Part shown: positions 8,063-16,651 of the stretch, piece after piece | How the letters are laid out: every line of letters begins with the position of its first letter | Numbering within the stretch: the stretch's first letter is position 1 | Origin: Bacteroidales bacterium | Lineage (GTDB): Bacteria; Bacteroidota; Bacteroidia; Bacteroidales; UBA12481 | Direction of reading: 5' to 3' | NCBI GenBank assembly: GCA_012523435.1 | Contig: JAAYIP010000191.1 | Location: 1 to 44,900, forward strand | Length of the DNA stretch: 44,900 nucleotides | Notes under the pieces: model-generated | Databases searched by the model: none | What the model saw: only the letters and a program-made list of their open reading frames with translations | What the model was told of the DNA's origin: nothing | Translations under genes and position numbers: made by a program

Positions 8063-9487
8063 TTATTTAGAGATATTTAGGCAAAACATGTGTTTGGAGT
8101 CTCTCAGGATCATATATCCATCAGCGATAGCAATAGGAGCCCAGGCATCCTGTCCATCGAAGAGTTTGATTTGGTCGATTTGAACATACGAATTAATATC
8201 AGGTTTTGCGATAGTCATAGTTCCGTCATCGCTGAGAATGAATAATTTATCATCTGCAATCAGGTAAGGGCCAAGGCCAAAGCGGTTGCCTTTATCGCTG
8301 GTCCACACTGGTTTGCGGAGGTTAGATGGGTTGACGCATACCAGTTGATTTCGAAGGGCTCAGGCGTCTTTTGGCTGGATACCGATCAGGTGACCTTTGA
8401 AGTAGAGGGAGGTTTGTTGTTCGGTAGCCAATCCTTCCGAAGGTCCATACTCGTCGAGAATCTCCACCTCGAACTGGTTTCCATTGGGCACCAGACGGAT
8501 CATCATGGAGCCGGCGCCATAGCCTGCTGATAGGAAGATGCGTCCATCGGGCAGGCACACAGGTGATGGGGCCACAACGCTTTTGTTCCAGGCGCTGGTG
8601 CTCCAGAGCGTTCGTCCAGCATCCTGGCCATCGGCAGCGATGCCCATCACTCCGCCCACAGCGCTGTACACGAACATTTTCCGTCCGTTGAAAGTCATCG
8701 GCATGATAGAGGAGTGCGACATTTTCCAGTTGCCGGGATTGGGGGTTGACCAGATCTTTTCGCCAGTAGAACAGTCGATGGCGACGATAAATGTTTCGCC
8801 TCCCGTGGCAATGATGGCACGGTCCTGATCAACGAGAGGGCACTGACCGGTGTACCAGAATGGGATCTCTGGCGAATGTTCTCTTTCGGTATCATAACCC
8901 CACAGGAAATCTCCTGTGATCCGGTCGACACACATCACATGGCCCCGTGGCCCCAGCGTTACCACATAGTTCTCGGTAACAGCTGGAACAGTTCTTGACA
9001 TGCCATGGTTTCGCCTGATAGTCAGTCGGTAACCTCGTTGCCACACCTCTTTACCATCGCTCAGATTGAAACATCGGAGCAGGTCGGCCCGGAGGACCTC
9101 ATCATAGTCGAGAACATAGACAGCTCCTTGGTAGATTGCCGCTCCGGCGTGTCCTTCGCCCAACTCTTTTTGCCAGACAATTGGTGGCACCTGACCGTTG
9201 AAGTGATCAATCAGGGGTACCTTGGTGGTTGAAAGATTATCGAAGGCCGCTCCCCGAAACCGTGGCCAGCTCTCATTTAATGGGCTAATCTCACCCCCGG
9301 GGGCATGGAAATACTCTCCGATATTAATCATTTCAAGGGCGGTATCGGATCGTGCCGGACGGTTATCGGCTCCTGGGATGCTTGCCTTGATGGTCCTTGC
9401 GGGATCAAATAGCAGCCACCAGGCAAGCAGCAGGGCCCCTATCAGGGCCACTGATGCAACAATAATATGCAGGACCCTACTGGTCAA
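8063..9487 (-). pseudogene. Signal-anchored PQQ-like beta-propeller interrupted by an in-frame TGA at 8360-8362
   Basis: Read through, the frame encodes 474 codons; codon 376 is TGA. The start is TTG at 9487, only 4 bases after the upstream stop, and no ATG is available before residue 50. A signal anchor spans about 5-27 (LHIIVASVALIGALLLAWWLLF). PQQ-like blades follow with motifs such as TGDFLW, TGEKIW and GRTLW. Upstream of the TGA the frame reads HLIGIQPKDA. Downstream, in the same frame and with no shift, it reads ALRNQLVCVNPSNL and then a well-conserved last blade (NRFGLGPYLIADDKLFIL) ending at 8063. A single GGA-to-TGA change would explain the stop. Alternatives are a sequencing error, stop-codon readthrough, or selenocysteine. 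Other genes here use TGA as a normal stop. Confidence 0.8.
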
Positions 9488-9491
9488 TCAA

Positions 9492-10742
9492 TTATTTCTT
9501 CTTGATGTCATAAACCATCAGCACATCGCCATGCCTTAGGTATAATTTGCCGTCATAAATGGCGGGATGAGCCCAGAATGGCCCAGTTCCCCCCTCTAGT
9601 TTGAAGGTGCTGATCATCCGAAACTCCGTTGGATCAGGTTTAACCAGCGCCACATTGCCAGTTCGCTCTTCCATCAGGTATAACAGCCCATCGGCAAAAA
9701 TGATCGGACCTTTGTTTTTCCAATCCTCGTCCCACTGAACCTCACCCGTAGCCCAGTCGAGACAGACCCATCTCCCCTTGCCATTATTCAGCCAATTGGA
9801 TCCGTAGATGTATCCTTCATGAACGATCACGCCATGGTGGTGATTATCAAGGACATTACTTATCCATTTCTCGCTGACGGAACGATGATCAGGGGCAACT
9901 TTAAGCATCATAGCAGGATAGTCATACCCGCGGGTGATGAATATTTCATCCCCAACCACGACAGGGCTGTTCGGGAAGATATGACCACCGTCATCGTTGA
10001 CTTCACGATCCTTAACCCAATGCCGGTAGCTCCAAAGAACCTCTCCGCTTGATGGATTTACGGCGGTGATGAACTCGGTAGTGACGGCCAGGATAAGCTC
10101 TTTCCCGTGAATTGTTTTCAGCACCGGTGAAGCGTAAGTGCGAATTCCACCCACGGATGGAGTTGACCAGACCGTTTTACCCGTCATCTTGTCGAGGGCA
10201 ATCACGGTGGTCTGTTCGCCAGCTGGCGTGCTGATAACCAGGTTATTCCATATAAGTGGCGACTCAGATACGCCCCACTTGTGCCAAGTGCAACCAAAAT
10301 CCTGATCTACCTCTCTCGACCAGATCGCTTTCCCATCACTGAGGTTGAAGCAGGTGAGGCGCCCCTGACCACTGGTGACATAAATGCGATTGCCATCAAT
10401 TGTTGGGGTGCTACGGGTGTCGGGGAAAGATTTACCCCACGAATCTCCGCAGGGAACTTGCCATTTAATCGTCCCGAGTGGGGTGATGCAGGTCAGGTGA
10501 TCCACCCGGTCTTTCATCCCGGTGACGTAAATGTTTTGCTGGTGGTCGATAACAGCGGAGGAGAACCCGACGCCAATACCTTCAACCGTCAGGATTTTTG
10601 CGGGACCATTCTCCGGCCAGCTCGTTAGCAATCCGGTTTCTTCATATCGACCATCGCGGTTGGTGCCTCTAAACTGAGTTCTTTGGGCTTGCAGTCCTGT
10701 TGTAAGGATCAGGAGCAGCAGGAAAATTGTGGTTTTTCTCAT
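9492..10742 (-). CDS. Secreted PQQ-like beta-propeller protein
   Basis: 416 aa from ATG 10742, 4 bases after the stop of the preceding paralogue. A cleavable signal peptide is clear (residues 1-19, hydrophobic core then LQAQ), and no membrane anchor follows. The body is a BamB/PQQ-like propeller with repeats SDGKAIWSRE, TGKTVWSTP, SGEVLWSYR and TGEVQWDED, a W-docking pattern typical of eight-bladed quinoprotein-like folds. The N-terminal block (QFRGTNRDGRYEETGLL) is the conserved opening of the secreted outer-membrane-biogenesis/PQQ-like group. There is no haem motif and no recognisable catalytic Asp/Ca2+ site. It aligns by eye along its whole length with the next gene (10747-11958), so the pair arose by tandem duplication. 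Function unknown. Confidence 0.88.
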   Translation of the reverse strand: MRKTTIFLLLLILTTGLQAQRTQFRGTNRDGRYEETGLLTSWPENGPAKILTVEGIGVGFSSAVIDHQQNIYVTGMKDRVDHLTCITPLGTIKWQVPCGDSWGKSFPDTRSTPTIDGNRIYVTSGQGRLTCFNLSDGKAIWSREVDQDFGCTWHKWGVSESPLIWNNLVISTPAGEQTTVIALDKMTGKTVWSTPSVGGIRTYASPVLKTIHGKELILAVTTEFITAVNPSSGEVLWSYRHWVKDREVNDDGGHIFPNSPVVVGDEIFITRGYDYPAMMLKVAPDHRSVSEKWISNVLDNHHHGVIVHEGYIYGSNWLNNGKGRWVCLDWATGEVQWDEDWKNKGPIIFADGLLYLMEERTGNVALVKPDPTEFRMISTFKLEGGTGPFWAHPAIYDGKLYLRHGDVLMVYDIKKK

Positions 10743-10746
10743 TTTT

Positions 10747-11958
10747 CTACTTTAACTGGTAGGCCATCAGGGTGTTTCCATGACGCAGATATAGGATTCC
10801 ATTGTGAAGGACTGGGTGGGCCCAATGTTCACCGCTTCCCAGGGTAATCTGTGTCTTGCCAGTGATCTTAAACTCATCCGGAGATGCTGGGGCGATGAAC
10901 AGTTCGCCACGCTGGGAATAGCCTATCAGCATTCCATCAGCATAAATAGTGACACCCTTGGCAGCCTCGCGCGATTTGTATTTCTGTTCCCCGGTTTTCC
11001 AGTCGATACACTGCCACTCTTTGCCGGAAATATCGCCAGAACCATAGAGATACCCGTTAACCAGAACTGCGCCACCCATCCGGCTATCCATGGTTTGTGC
11101 GAACCACTCCTGGGTTACAGAGGAGCCATCGGGACTCAGGCGAAGCTTTGGTCCGCCCTGACGGTAACCGCTGAAACAGAACACTGCACCATCATGATAG
11201 ATGGGTGTGTTGGCATGAACGGAGTACTGGTTGGTCTGGGGATGCTTCCACAGCATCTTCCCATCCTCAGCGTCCAACCCGATGATGTGGCCAGCCGTCA
11301 TGGTTACTAAAAGCTTGCGCGATGGGAGATTGATCAGGAGGGGAGTGCAATAAGCTGATAATTCACCATTTCCTGGGCTTGACCAGATCAGATTACCATT
11401 ATGACGATTCAGGGCTATCACATTATTCGTGGCACCACCGGGTGTACAGTAAAGCACATCACCATCCACCACCACCGTTTCGGTTACACCCCACTGAATG
11501 TTCTTGCCATCAAAATCTTTGAAGAGATGTTTCTTCCAGCGAATCGCACCCTTCTGGATATCAAAGCAATATAGTCCACCCATTCCCGATTCCACATAGA
11601 GTAAATCACCGGCAATGGTCACAGACGAACGCGTTCCGGGCCAGCTTTCATAGAAATCCACCCCATATTCCCACCGATCGATCAGCTTGCCATCCATCGA
11701 CAGTACGTAGATGCTACCAATCGTATCGGTCATTCCGGTGACATAGATGCGGTTGTTGGCGATAACAGGCGAAGAGTGGCCAATGCCAATACCCTCATAA
11801 TGCCAAACCATTTCCGGACCGTCGGCAGGCCACTGTTTCAGCAAACCTTGATCGGGATAAATACCATTCCCTTCAGGGCCTCTCCAGCGGGTAGCTGTCT
11901 GGGCTGATAGTTCAATAGAAATCAGCATTAGGATGAGTGAAAAAAACGTTCTATACAT
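10747..11958 (-). CDS. Secreted PQQ-like beta-propeller protein, first gene of the redox operon
   Basis: 403 aa from ATG 11958. Signal peptide 1-19 (LILMLISIELSAQ). The mature part starts with RWRGPEGNGIYPDQGLL, matching the corresponding block of its downstream paralogue. Blades carry DIQKGAIRWKK, HNGNLIWSSP, EDGKMLWKHP and KTGEQKYKSR. It ends in YLRHGNTLMAYQLK, against YLRHGDVLMVYDIKK in the paralogue. As the first gene after a divergent promoter region, it probably begins the transcript that runs to the left edge. The product is predicted to be periplasmic or surface-exposed. The family is usually named outer membrane protein assembly factor BamB-like, but nothing here ties it to the BAM complex. 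Confidence 0.88.
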   Translation of the reverse strand: MYRTFFSLILMLISIELSAQTATRWRGPEGNGIYPDQGLLKQWPADGPEMVWHYEGIGIGHSSPVIANNRIYVTGMTDTIGSIYVLSMDGKLIDRWEYGVDFYESWPGTRSSVTIAGDLLYVESGMGGLYCFDIQKGAIRWKKHLFKDFDGKNIQWGVTETVVVDGDVLYCTPGGATNNVIALNRHNGNLIWSSPGNGELSAYCTPLLINLPSRKLLVTMTAGHIIGLDAEDGKMLWKHPQTNQYSVHANTPIYHDGAVFCFSGYRQGGPKLRLSPDGSSVTQEWFAQTMDSRMGGAVLVNGYLYGSGDISGKEWQCIDWKTGEQKYKSREAAKGVTIYADGMLIGYSQRGELFIAPASPDEFKITGKTQITLGSGEHWAHPVLHNGILYLRHGNTLMAYQLK

Positions 11959-11986
11959 AAGCTTTTATCTGATAAATTATGGCTTA

Positions 11987-12015
11987 CGAAAATAGTCAAT
12001 TTGTTGAATTCTCAA
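11987..12015 (-). promoter_or_regulatory. Putative promoter of the propeller/ferredoxin operon
   Basis: On the minus strand, TTG (12013-12015) is followed after 18 bases by TATTTTCG (11987-11994). This is one mismatch from the Bacteroidota -7 box TAnnTTTG with the usual spacing. Transcription would start near 11980, about 20 bases before the ATG at 11958. Confidence 0.45.
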
Positions 12016-12105
12016 GCATTAAGGGGTGTCCTGGGTTGGGTTTGAGCGTTACGGTAGAGGCAAATCATTCCGTGCATTATTTCTGTACATTTGATCTCTG
12101 ACGCT

Positions 12106-12963
12106 ATGAAACAATCTGAACAACATATCGATGAGGCCATCCGCGGGTTTCTTTCTTCTGTCGGTCGTGCTTTTGACCCACACACCGAAATCGGCCAGCT
12201 GCCAGACGAGCTTTTCGAACTCGTTGATCATGACCATTCAAGGCTGGCCAAATTCCGGGCGATAAAATCCCTCAGCTCGCGGAAACAAAAGCTGCTGCGT
12301 TACCATTGTGAAGGGCATGAGCCAGGAGCCATCCTGGAATCTATCCAGTTTGATTCTCCCGATCAGCTCTGGTTGGAGCTGGGCGAGTCGATACAGGTGA
12401 TCGTGGGGAAACCTGCCACAGGGAGCGGTGATGCGTTAACCCCTGAGCTGAAAGAACAGGTGGTTCGTACATTTGAATCCTATGATCAGCTTGCCGAACG
12501 TATTGCTCTGATTCAGGATCAGCTAGAAGATGAATCGGAGAAGTCGAAAAAAAGAGGGACCCGATTGCTAACGCTGGTGGTACTAGCGGCCATATTCCTG
12601 GGCGCGTTTCTGATCTTTTATCCTAAGATCACCCGCCCTGATGCTCTCAGTCTTTATGAATCCTATAAATCAGTATATCAGTTAGATGTGAACTATATTG
12701 ATACAACTGATATCATTGGAAGAGATTTTTATGATGCAGTAGATTTATTTCTTGAAGGGGAGTTGTCAGCTGCTGCCGGGCTGTTTGAGACTGTATCGTC
12801 AGCGATCTCTAAACATACCACTGAGGCTTACTGGTATTTGGCTTTGATTAATTTACACAATGGGAATATCCGAGGATGTATCGAATACTTGGAGCTGATC
12901 AGGATGTCAGATCCTGAGTTTTTTGGGCTCTACGGAGTGAAACTGCTCCGAACTCTGAAATGA
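12106..12963 (+). CDS. Single-pass membrane protein with sigma-region-4-like N-terminus and TPR-like C-terminus
   Basis: ATG at 12106 gives 286 aa (an in-frame TTG at 12091 is less likely). The cytoplasmic part (1-140) contains a helical stretch (KSLSSRKQKLLRYHCEG) that resembles a sigma-factor or response-regulator HTH start, but I would not assign DNA binding on this alone. One membrane helix follows at about 143-163. The outside part (about 165-286) is helical and TPR-like (EAYWYLALINLHNGNIRGCIEYLELI). The layout recalls Bacteroidota envelope-sensing or anti-sigma-like proteins. It is transcribed divergently from the propeller operon, separated by 147 bases, so a regulatory link is possible. 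No family recognised with certainty. Confidence 0.7.
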   Translation: MKQSEQHIDEAIRGFLSSVGRAFDPHTEIGQLPDELFELVDHDHSRLAKFRAIKSLSSRKQKLLRYHCEGHEPGAILESIQFDSPDQLWLELGESIQVIVGKPATGSGDALTPELKEQVVRTFESYDQLAERIALIQDQLEDESEKSKKRGTRLLTLVVLAAIFLGAFLIFYPKITRPDALSLYESYKSVYQLDVNYIDTTDIIGRDFYDAVDLFLEGELSAAAGLFETVSSAISKHTTEAYWYLALINLHNGNIRGCIEYLELIRMSDPEFFGLYGVKLLRTLK

Positions 12964-12983
12964 TGGAGTTGCGAGTGGCTTCT

Positions 12984-13451
12984 TTAGTCGTCAAAATGGT
13001 AGAGGAATACGATAAAGCCGGTGAATGCCGGTTTTCTTTTGCCTTTGATTTCCAGAACGGCTTTCATCCTGGTTTTTATGATTCCTCTCAGGTTGACGAG
13101 TGAATCGAGGAACACTCGGACGCGAACCTGGCTGTTAACGCCAACTGGTTCTTGAAAACGAAAATCTTCAATGCCATAGTTCACCATCATACGGACATTT
13201 CTGACGTCGGCGATCATTTCCCAGAAGTAGGGGAGGAGGGATATTAGTAGGTAACCGTGGGCGATGGTTGTTCCAAATGGGGTCTCTTTTTTTGCCCTCT
13301 CTGGATCCACATGGATCCACTGATGATCCAGGGTAGCGTCGGCAAAATTGTTAATCTGATCCTGGGTGATGGTCAGATACTCCGATACCCCGATCTCATG
13401 TCCGACAAGGGACTCAAATTCAGCAAGATTGTTAATTACTCTTGGAGGCAT
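12984..13451 (-). CDS. MaoC-family (R)-specific enoyl-CoA hydratase-like protein
   Basis: 155 aa from ATG 13451, the usual length of single-domain MaoC/NodN-type hydratases. The hot-dog fold signature is clear: FADATLDHQWIHVD supplies the catalytic Asp and His of the hydratase-2 motif, and GTTIAHGYLLISLLP follows as in the family. Members hydrate trans-2-enoyl-CoA esters to (R)-3-hydroxyacyl-CoA in the cytoplasm. The substrate cannot be read from the sequence. It converges with the membrane protein gene to its left with a 20-base gap, and stands alone as a transcription unit. Confidence 0.88.
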   Translation of the reverse strand: MPPRVINNLAEFESLVGHEIGVSEYLTITQDQINNFADATLDHQWIHVDPERAKKETPFGTTIAHGYLLISLLPYFWEMIADVRNVRMMVNYGIEDFRFQEPVGVNSQVRVRVFLDSLVNLRGIIKTRMKAVLEIKGKRKPAFTGFIVFLYHFDD

Positions 13452-13528
13452 ATCATTAGAACATCAAGTTTTGCATTAATAACCATGAAAAGCACGATCA
13501 GCTCGGATCAAGGAGCATTATGGTGATG

Positions 13529-15853
13529 TTAATCAATCGGCCCGACTGCTTTTTCAAGATCTCGGGCCATGGCCAGGAACTCCTGAACGTTCAGATCGCG
13601 GAAGAAGATTAATCCATGGCTTGCGCGAATCAGCGGGTGGTTATTTTGGTAGAAGAAATCCTTTCCCAGCATGAGTTGAACTTCCTTGAACTGTTCCACC
13701 CAGATACGTTGGGCTAGGTCGCAGAAGGGGCCGTTGAGCTCCGGACTTGGGAATGCGGCATCTACTTGGCTTAAGTAGCACTGTCTGAAGCTGTTCTGTA
13801 GTAGCGCCAGGCTGTTCAGCGACACAGGTGAGTACACGTTGGCTTCATCAGCACGGAAGCGATACCAGACATTACGATAGGCGTGAATCCGGAGGTTAAC
13901 CAGATTTTTTTCCAGGCTCCAGATGGTGAGTGCTTTTGCAATAGCCTGCAGCACTTTGTAATGTGTATCCGGACCGCTGCCTTCGGGATCCATGGTTACG
14001 CTAAGCACATCCGGATTGACCTTTTTTAACAGCTCGACGATTGGTTCGACATCGCGCTCTACATTAGGCACTTCGGTGAAGGTTTCCCCCTGGTAAAAAC
14101 CGAGCCGCAGGTGGTGGATGCGATCGATTTGGATTCCTGAGTGAGCCCAGAGCAGTTCCTCCTCAAACTCTCGCATCATACCCTTAAGTGTTTGGATATC
14201 AGGCGGATTCTTCTCTCCGTCGTAGCTTTTTTCCAGGATATTGATGGCTTTTGAGATACGTTCCTGCAGGATCCCTTTGGACTTGATGCTATACAGTTTA
14301 ACCATACAACGAACGATTCGGTGGCTGAGGCCTCTTTTCTTGCCCTCATCATCCCGTTCGGCCACTTTGTTGAGATAGTGGCTGACATCCTTGTCCCATT
14401 TATAAAGGTATCCCTTAGAAAAGAAATCAGGGTATTCAAGCATTTGGATCTCACCCTGATCGATCAGGTAGTTCGTATGTTTCAGTGATTCAATGATGAA
14501 GCTGTTGCTGATGGCGGTGAATCCGGAGGTCATGATGGCAAAGTGCACATCATTAGAGGGGATTCTAAGTTGACGGTTGATAGCGGGCATCAATCCGAGC
14601 ATGATGTCATCGTGATGCGGCCCGGTATGTAGAATTGTCTTGCCGTCGGGTATTTGTAATCCGCGGTTCATCCTCATCTTCACCTCCCGGATGATACTGC
14701 TGACTACCCGATCGTTCAGGTTGGGGATCATGCTACACCTGGCATCTTTTTTCAGGTCTTCGAGGTCGATTTTGTGGGCATACCGGTTAGTTTTCTTACA
14801 GTAATCCAATAGGGCTCTGACCGATTTATCCATATTCCATGGGCCGCTTTCGTAGAAGCGATTCAGCTGGTCGGTCAGTTGACTGGCTGCTCCTTCGGTC
14901 AGGTAGAATCGTGCGTTGGGCAGTTTCTGAAGGACGGTTGCTGGATACTGTGCATGTGGTTCCGATTCGATAGCTGCTTTGACCATTGGGGCTTTAGTCT
15001 CGCCCGAAGCGAATATAATCGCGGTGATATTGGGGTTGTACGTGATGGTTCCCAGACCGATGGTGATCACTTGCCGATTGGCAGAGATATTGATACCTCC
15101 CAGGTCGCTGGCAGCTGCTGCCTGTGTTTCGTAATTTGTGGGACCCAGACGTGTGGTTGAGTGGTGATCGCTGCCCCGGATATTGAAGGCGATGTGACCA
15201 TCAGGGCCTATACCGCCGAGGAAGAACCCAATGCCGCCTTTGGCGCGGATCTGCTCTTCATATTGCATGCACCAGTTGTCAATCCTGAATATCGATTTCT
15301 GCTGAAGCTCTTCCCGCTTGCTTCGTGCTTCGCGATGCCTGAGGCTCAGGTCGATAGAGAGATCAGGAAAGACATCCTGATAGCTCATTCCGGGAATCAG
15401 TGGGATCTGATCGGAATTGATCAGAAGGGCCTTGTCAGGATTCAGGCCCAGACCTTTGATGTAATACTCCCTGACAAAATGGTTGAAGCTGTTATGTTGG
15501 GTGGGGTTGATCGGATAGAAATCATCCATCTGTACGAAGGTGATCCCTTCCATAATGGGTTTGCGCTTCGGATCAAGGCCATTTTCGTCGAGCAGCTTCC
15601 AAGTAGCTGATTTCGACCAGGTTTTGAGCAGATGCTGAGCCCATTTGATGAAGTATTCAGGAGTTCTCCCGGTAGGGAGACTAATCACACCCTCAGGGTT
15701 CTCCCGGACCCACTCCAGAAACCGGAGCGCAGCCATCAACCCCAGGCGGGGAAAGTTATCGACGATAATGTAGGGAATCCGACCAGTCTGTTCAGTCAGC
15801 TCAGACCGAAGGAAGAAATTTCTCTCAATTTCAGATGTAAACTTTGGTGTCAT
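13529..15853 (-). CDS. nagB: Glucosamine-6-phosphate deaminase domain fused to an LmbE/PIG-L-like domain
   Basis: ATG at 15853 gives 774 aa, against about 260 for ordinary NagB. The N-terminal half (about 25-340) is the NagB/6PGL fold with phosphate loop SLPTGRTPEYF, the QMDDFY segment carrying the catalytic Asp, and GIGPDGHIAFN with D218/H220. The C-terminal half carries a PIG-L/LmbE metal site (PHHDD, H413-D416) and a later SVTMDPEGSGPDTHYKVLQA stretch. NagB converts glucosamine-6-phosphate to fructose-6-phosphate and ammonia; LmbE proteins remove N-acetyl groups from sugars. This two-domain form is known from Bacteroidota, where the second domain's activity is not established to my knowledge. 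A deacetylase-deaminase pairing is a reasonable inference. The gene stands alone with its own promoter. Confidence 0.9.
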   Translation of the reverse strand: MTPKFTSEIERNFFLRSELTEQTGRIPYIIVDNFPRLGLMAALRFLEWVRENPEGVISLPTGRTPEYFIKWAQHLLKTWSKSATWKLLDENGLDPKRKPIMEGITFVQMDDFYPINPTQHNSFNHFVREYYIKGLGLNPDKALLINSDQIPLIPGMSYQDVFPDLSIDLSLRHREARSKREELQQKSIFRIDNWCMQYEEQIRAKGGIGFFLGGIGPDGHIAFNIRGSDHHSTTRLGPTNYETQAAAASDLGGINISANRQVITIGLGTITYNPNITAIIFASGETKAPMVKAAIESEPHAQYPATVLQKLPNARFYLTEGAASQLTDQLNRFYESGPWNMDKSVRALLDYCKKTNRYAHKIDLEDLKKDARCSMIPNLNDRVVSSIIREVKMRMNRGLQIPDGKTILHTGPHHDDIMLGLMPAINRQLRIPSNDVHFAIMTSGFTAISNSFIIESLKHTNYLIDQGEIQMLEYPDFFSKGYLYKWDKDVSHYLNKVAERDDEGKKRGLSHRIVRCMVKLYSIKSKGILQERISKAINILEKSYDGEKNPPDIQTLKGMMREFEEELLWAHSGIQIDRIHHLRLGFYQGETFTEVPNVERDVEPIVELLKKVNPDVLSVTMDPEGSGPDTHYKVLQAIAKALTIWSLEKNLVNLRIHAYRNVWYRFRADEANVYSPVSLNSLALLQNSFRQCYLSQVDAAFPSPELNGPFCDLAQRIWVEQFKEVQLMLGKDFFYQNNHPLIRASHGLIFFRDLNVQEFLAMARDLEKAVGPID

Positions 15854-15871
15854 ATCGATTTGTGTAATCAG

Positions 15872-15879
15872 CAAAGTTA
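15872..15879 (-). promoter_or_regulatory. -7 box TAACTTTG of the nagB-lmbE gene
   Basis: Exact TAnnTTTG match on the minus strand, 19 bases upstream of the ATG at 15853. The -33 region at the expected distance is T-rich with no clear TTG, so strength is uncertain. Confidence 0.45.
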
Positions 15880-16032
15880 CCTTAAAAGTAACGATAAAAA
15901 AACCAGAATCCCTACCCATAATCTAACCGTATGCTCTGCAATCTGGTTTCTTTTTTCCAACACCCGATAAAAAGATCATTAAATAATACTATCTTCCATG
16001 TTGATTTATTAACTAATATAAATATATCGATA

Positions 16033-16635
16033 ATGTCAACTGAAAATGTTCTTGGTGCGTTGTTGTCCAAGTTGGATGATAATGCTTTACAGGCTATCAG
16101 CCGAAAAACTAATGCTACTCCTCAGCAGGCTCAAGGTGCACTGGCGAGTGCCATTCCGGTGTTGATGAATGCTCTGGCGAAAAACAGCAGCACACCCGAA
16201 GGAGCGGAAGCGTTACAAAGAGCGGTAGCCAAAGATCACGATGGCAGCTTGCTCGACAACCTCGGATCATTTCTCGATAATCCTGCCATGGCTAATGGTT
16301 CAGGTATTCTGAAGCACGTGTTAGGCGACAAGCAAAAGAGTGTGGCTCAGTATGTTAGTAAGAATTCGGGCGTAAGTGGATCATCCGCTTCCAGCATTCT
16401 GGAGATAGCTGCTCCTTTGGTGATGGGATATCTGGGAAAGAATAGCTCTGGTGGTAGCGGAGGGATGATTGGAGATCTGCTTAACTCTTTCGTGCAAACA
16501 GAAGAGAAAGCGGGAGGGAAATCGCAGAGCATGATCAATCAACTGCTTGATCGCGATAAGGATGGTCAGGTAGCCGATGATATTGCCGAGATGGGGATGT
16601 CCTTTCTTGGACGGATCTTGAAGAAAAAGAGGTAG
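16033..16635 (+). CDS. DUF937-domain protein
   Basis: ATG at 16033 gives 200 aa; an in-frame extension to 15931 looks non-coding. The sequence has the DUF937 pattern: an N-terminal helical part (LLSKLDDNALQAISRKTNATPQQAQGALASAIPVLMNALAKN) and a central GSGILKHVLGDKQKSVAQYVSKNSG block. A glycine-rich LLGKNSSGGSGG-like linker follows, and a C-terminal acidic segment DRDKDGQVADDIAEMG looks like a single calcium-binding loop. The family is widespread in Bacteroidota and proteobacteria (YidB-like); its role is unknown. No signal peptide or membrane helix is seen. It converges with the PepSY-TM gene, with 16 bases between stops and no clear terminator. Confidence 0.85.
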   Translation: MSTENVLGALLSKLDDNALQAISRKTNATPQQAQGALASAIPVLMNALAKNSSTPEGAEALQRAVAKDHDGSLLDNLGSFLDNPAMANGSGILKHVLGDKQKSVAQYVSKNSGVSGSSASSILEIAAPLVMGYLGKNSSGGSGGMIGDLLNSFVQTEEKAGGKSQSMINQLLDRDKDGQVADDIAEMGMSFLGRILKKKR

Positions 16636-16651
16636 GCGCGCGATTCCGTCG

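Noticed and set aside
8335-8375. Selenocysteine insertion element at the in-frame TGA
   Set aside because: A 5-bp flanking repeat exists but the apical loop does not match the known bacterial SECIS pattern; a mutation or sequence error is more likely. Kept only as a hypothesis.
3326-11958. PQQ-dependent alcohol dehydrogenases
   Set aside because: The propellers have the fold's tryptophan-docking repeats but no visible catalytic/Ca2+ site, disulfide-ring motif or haem domain.
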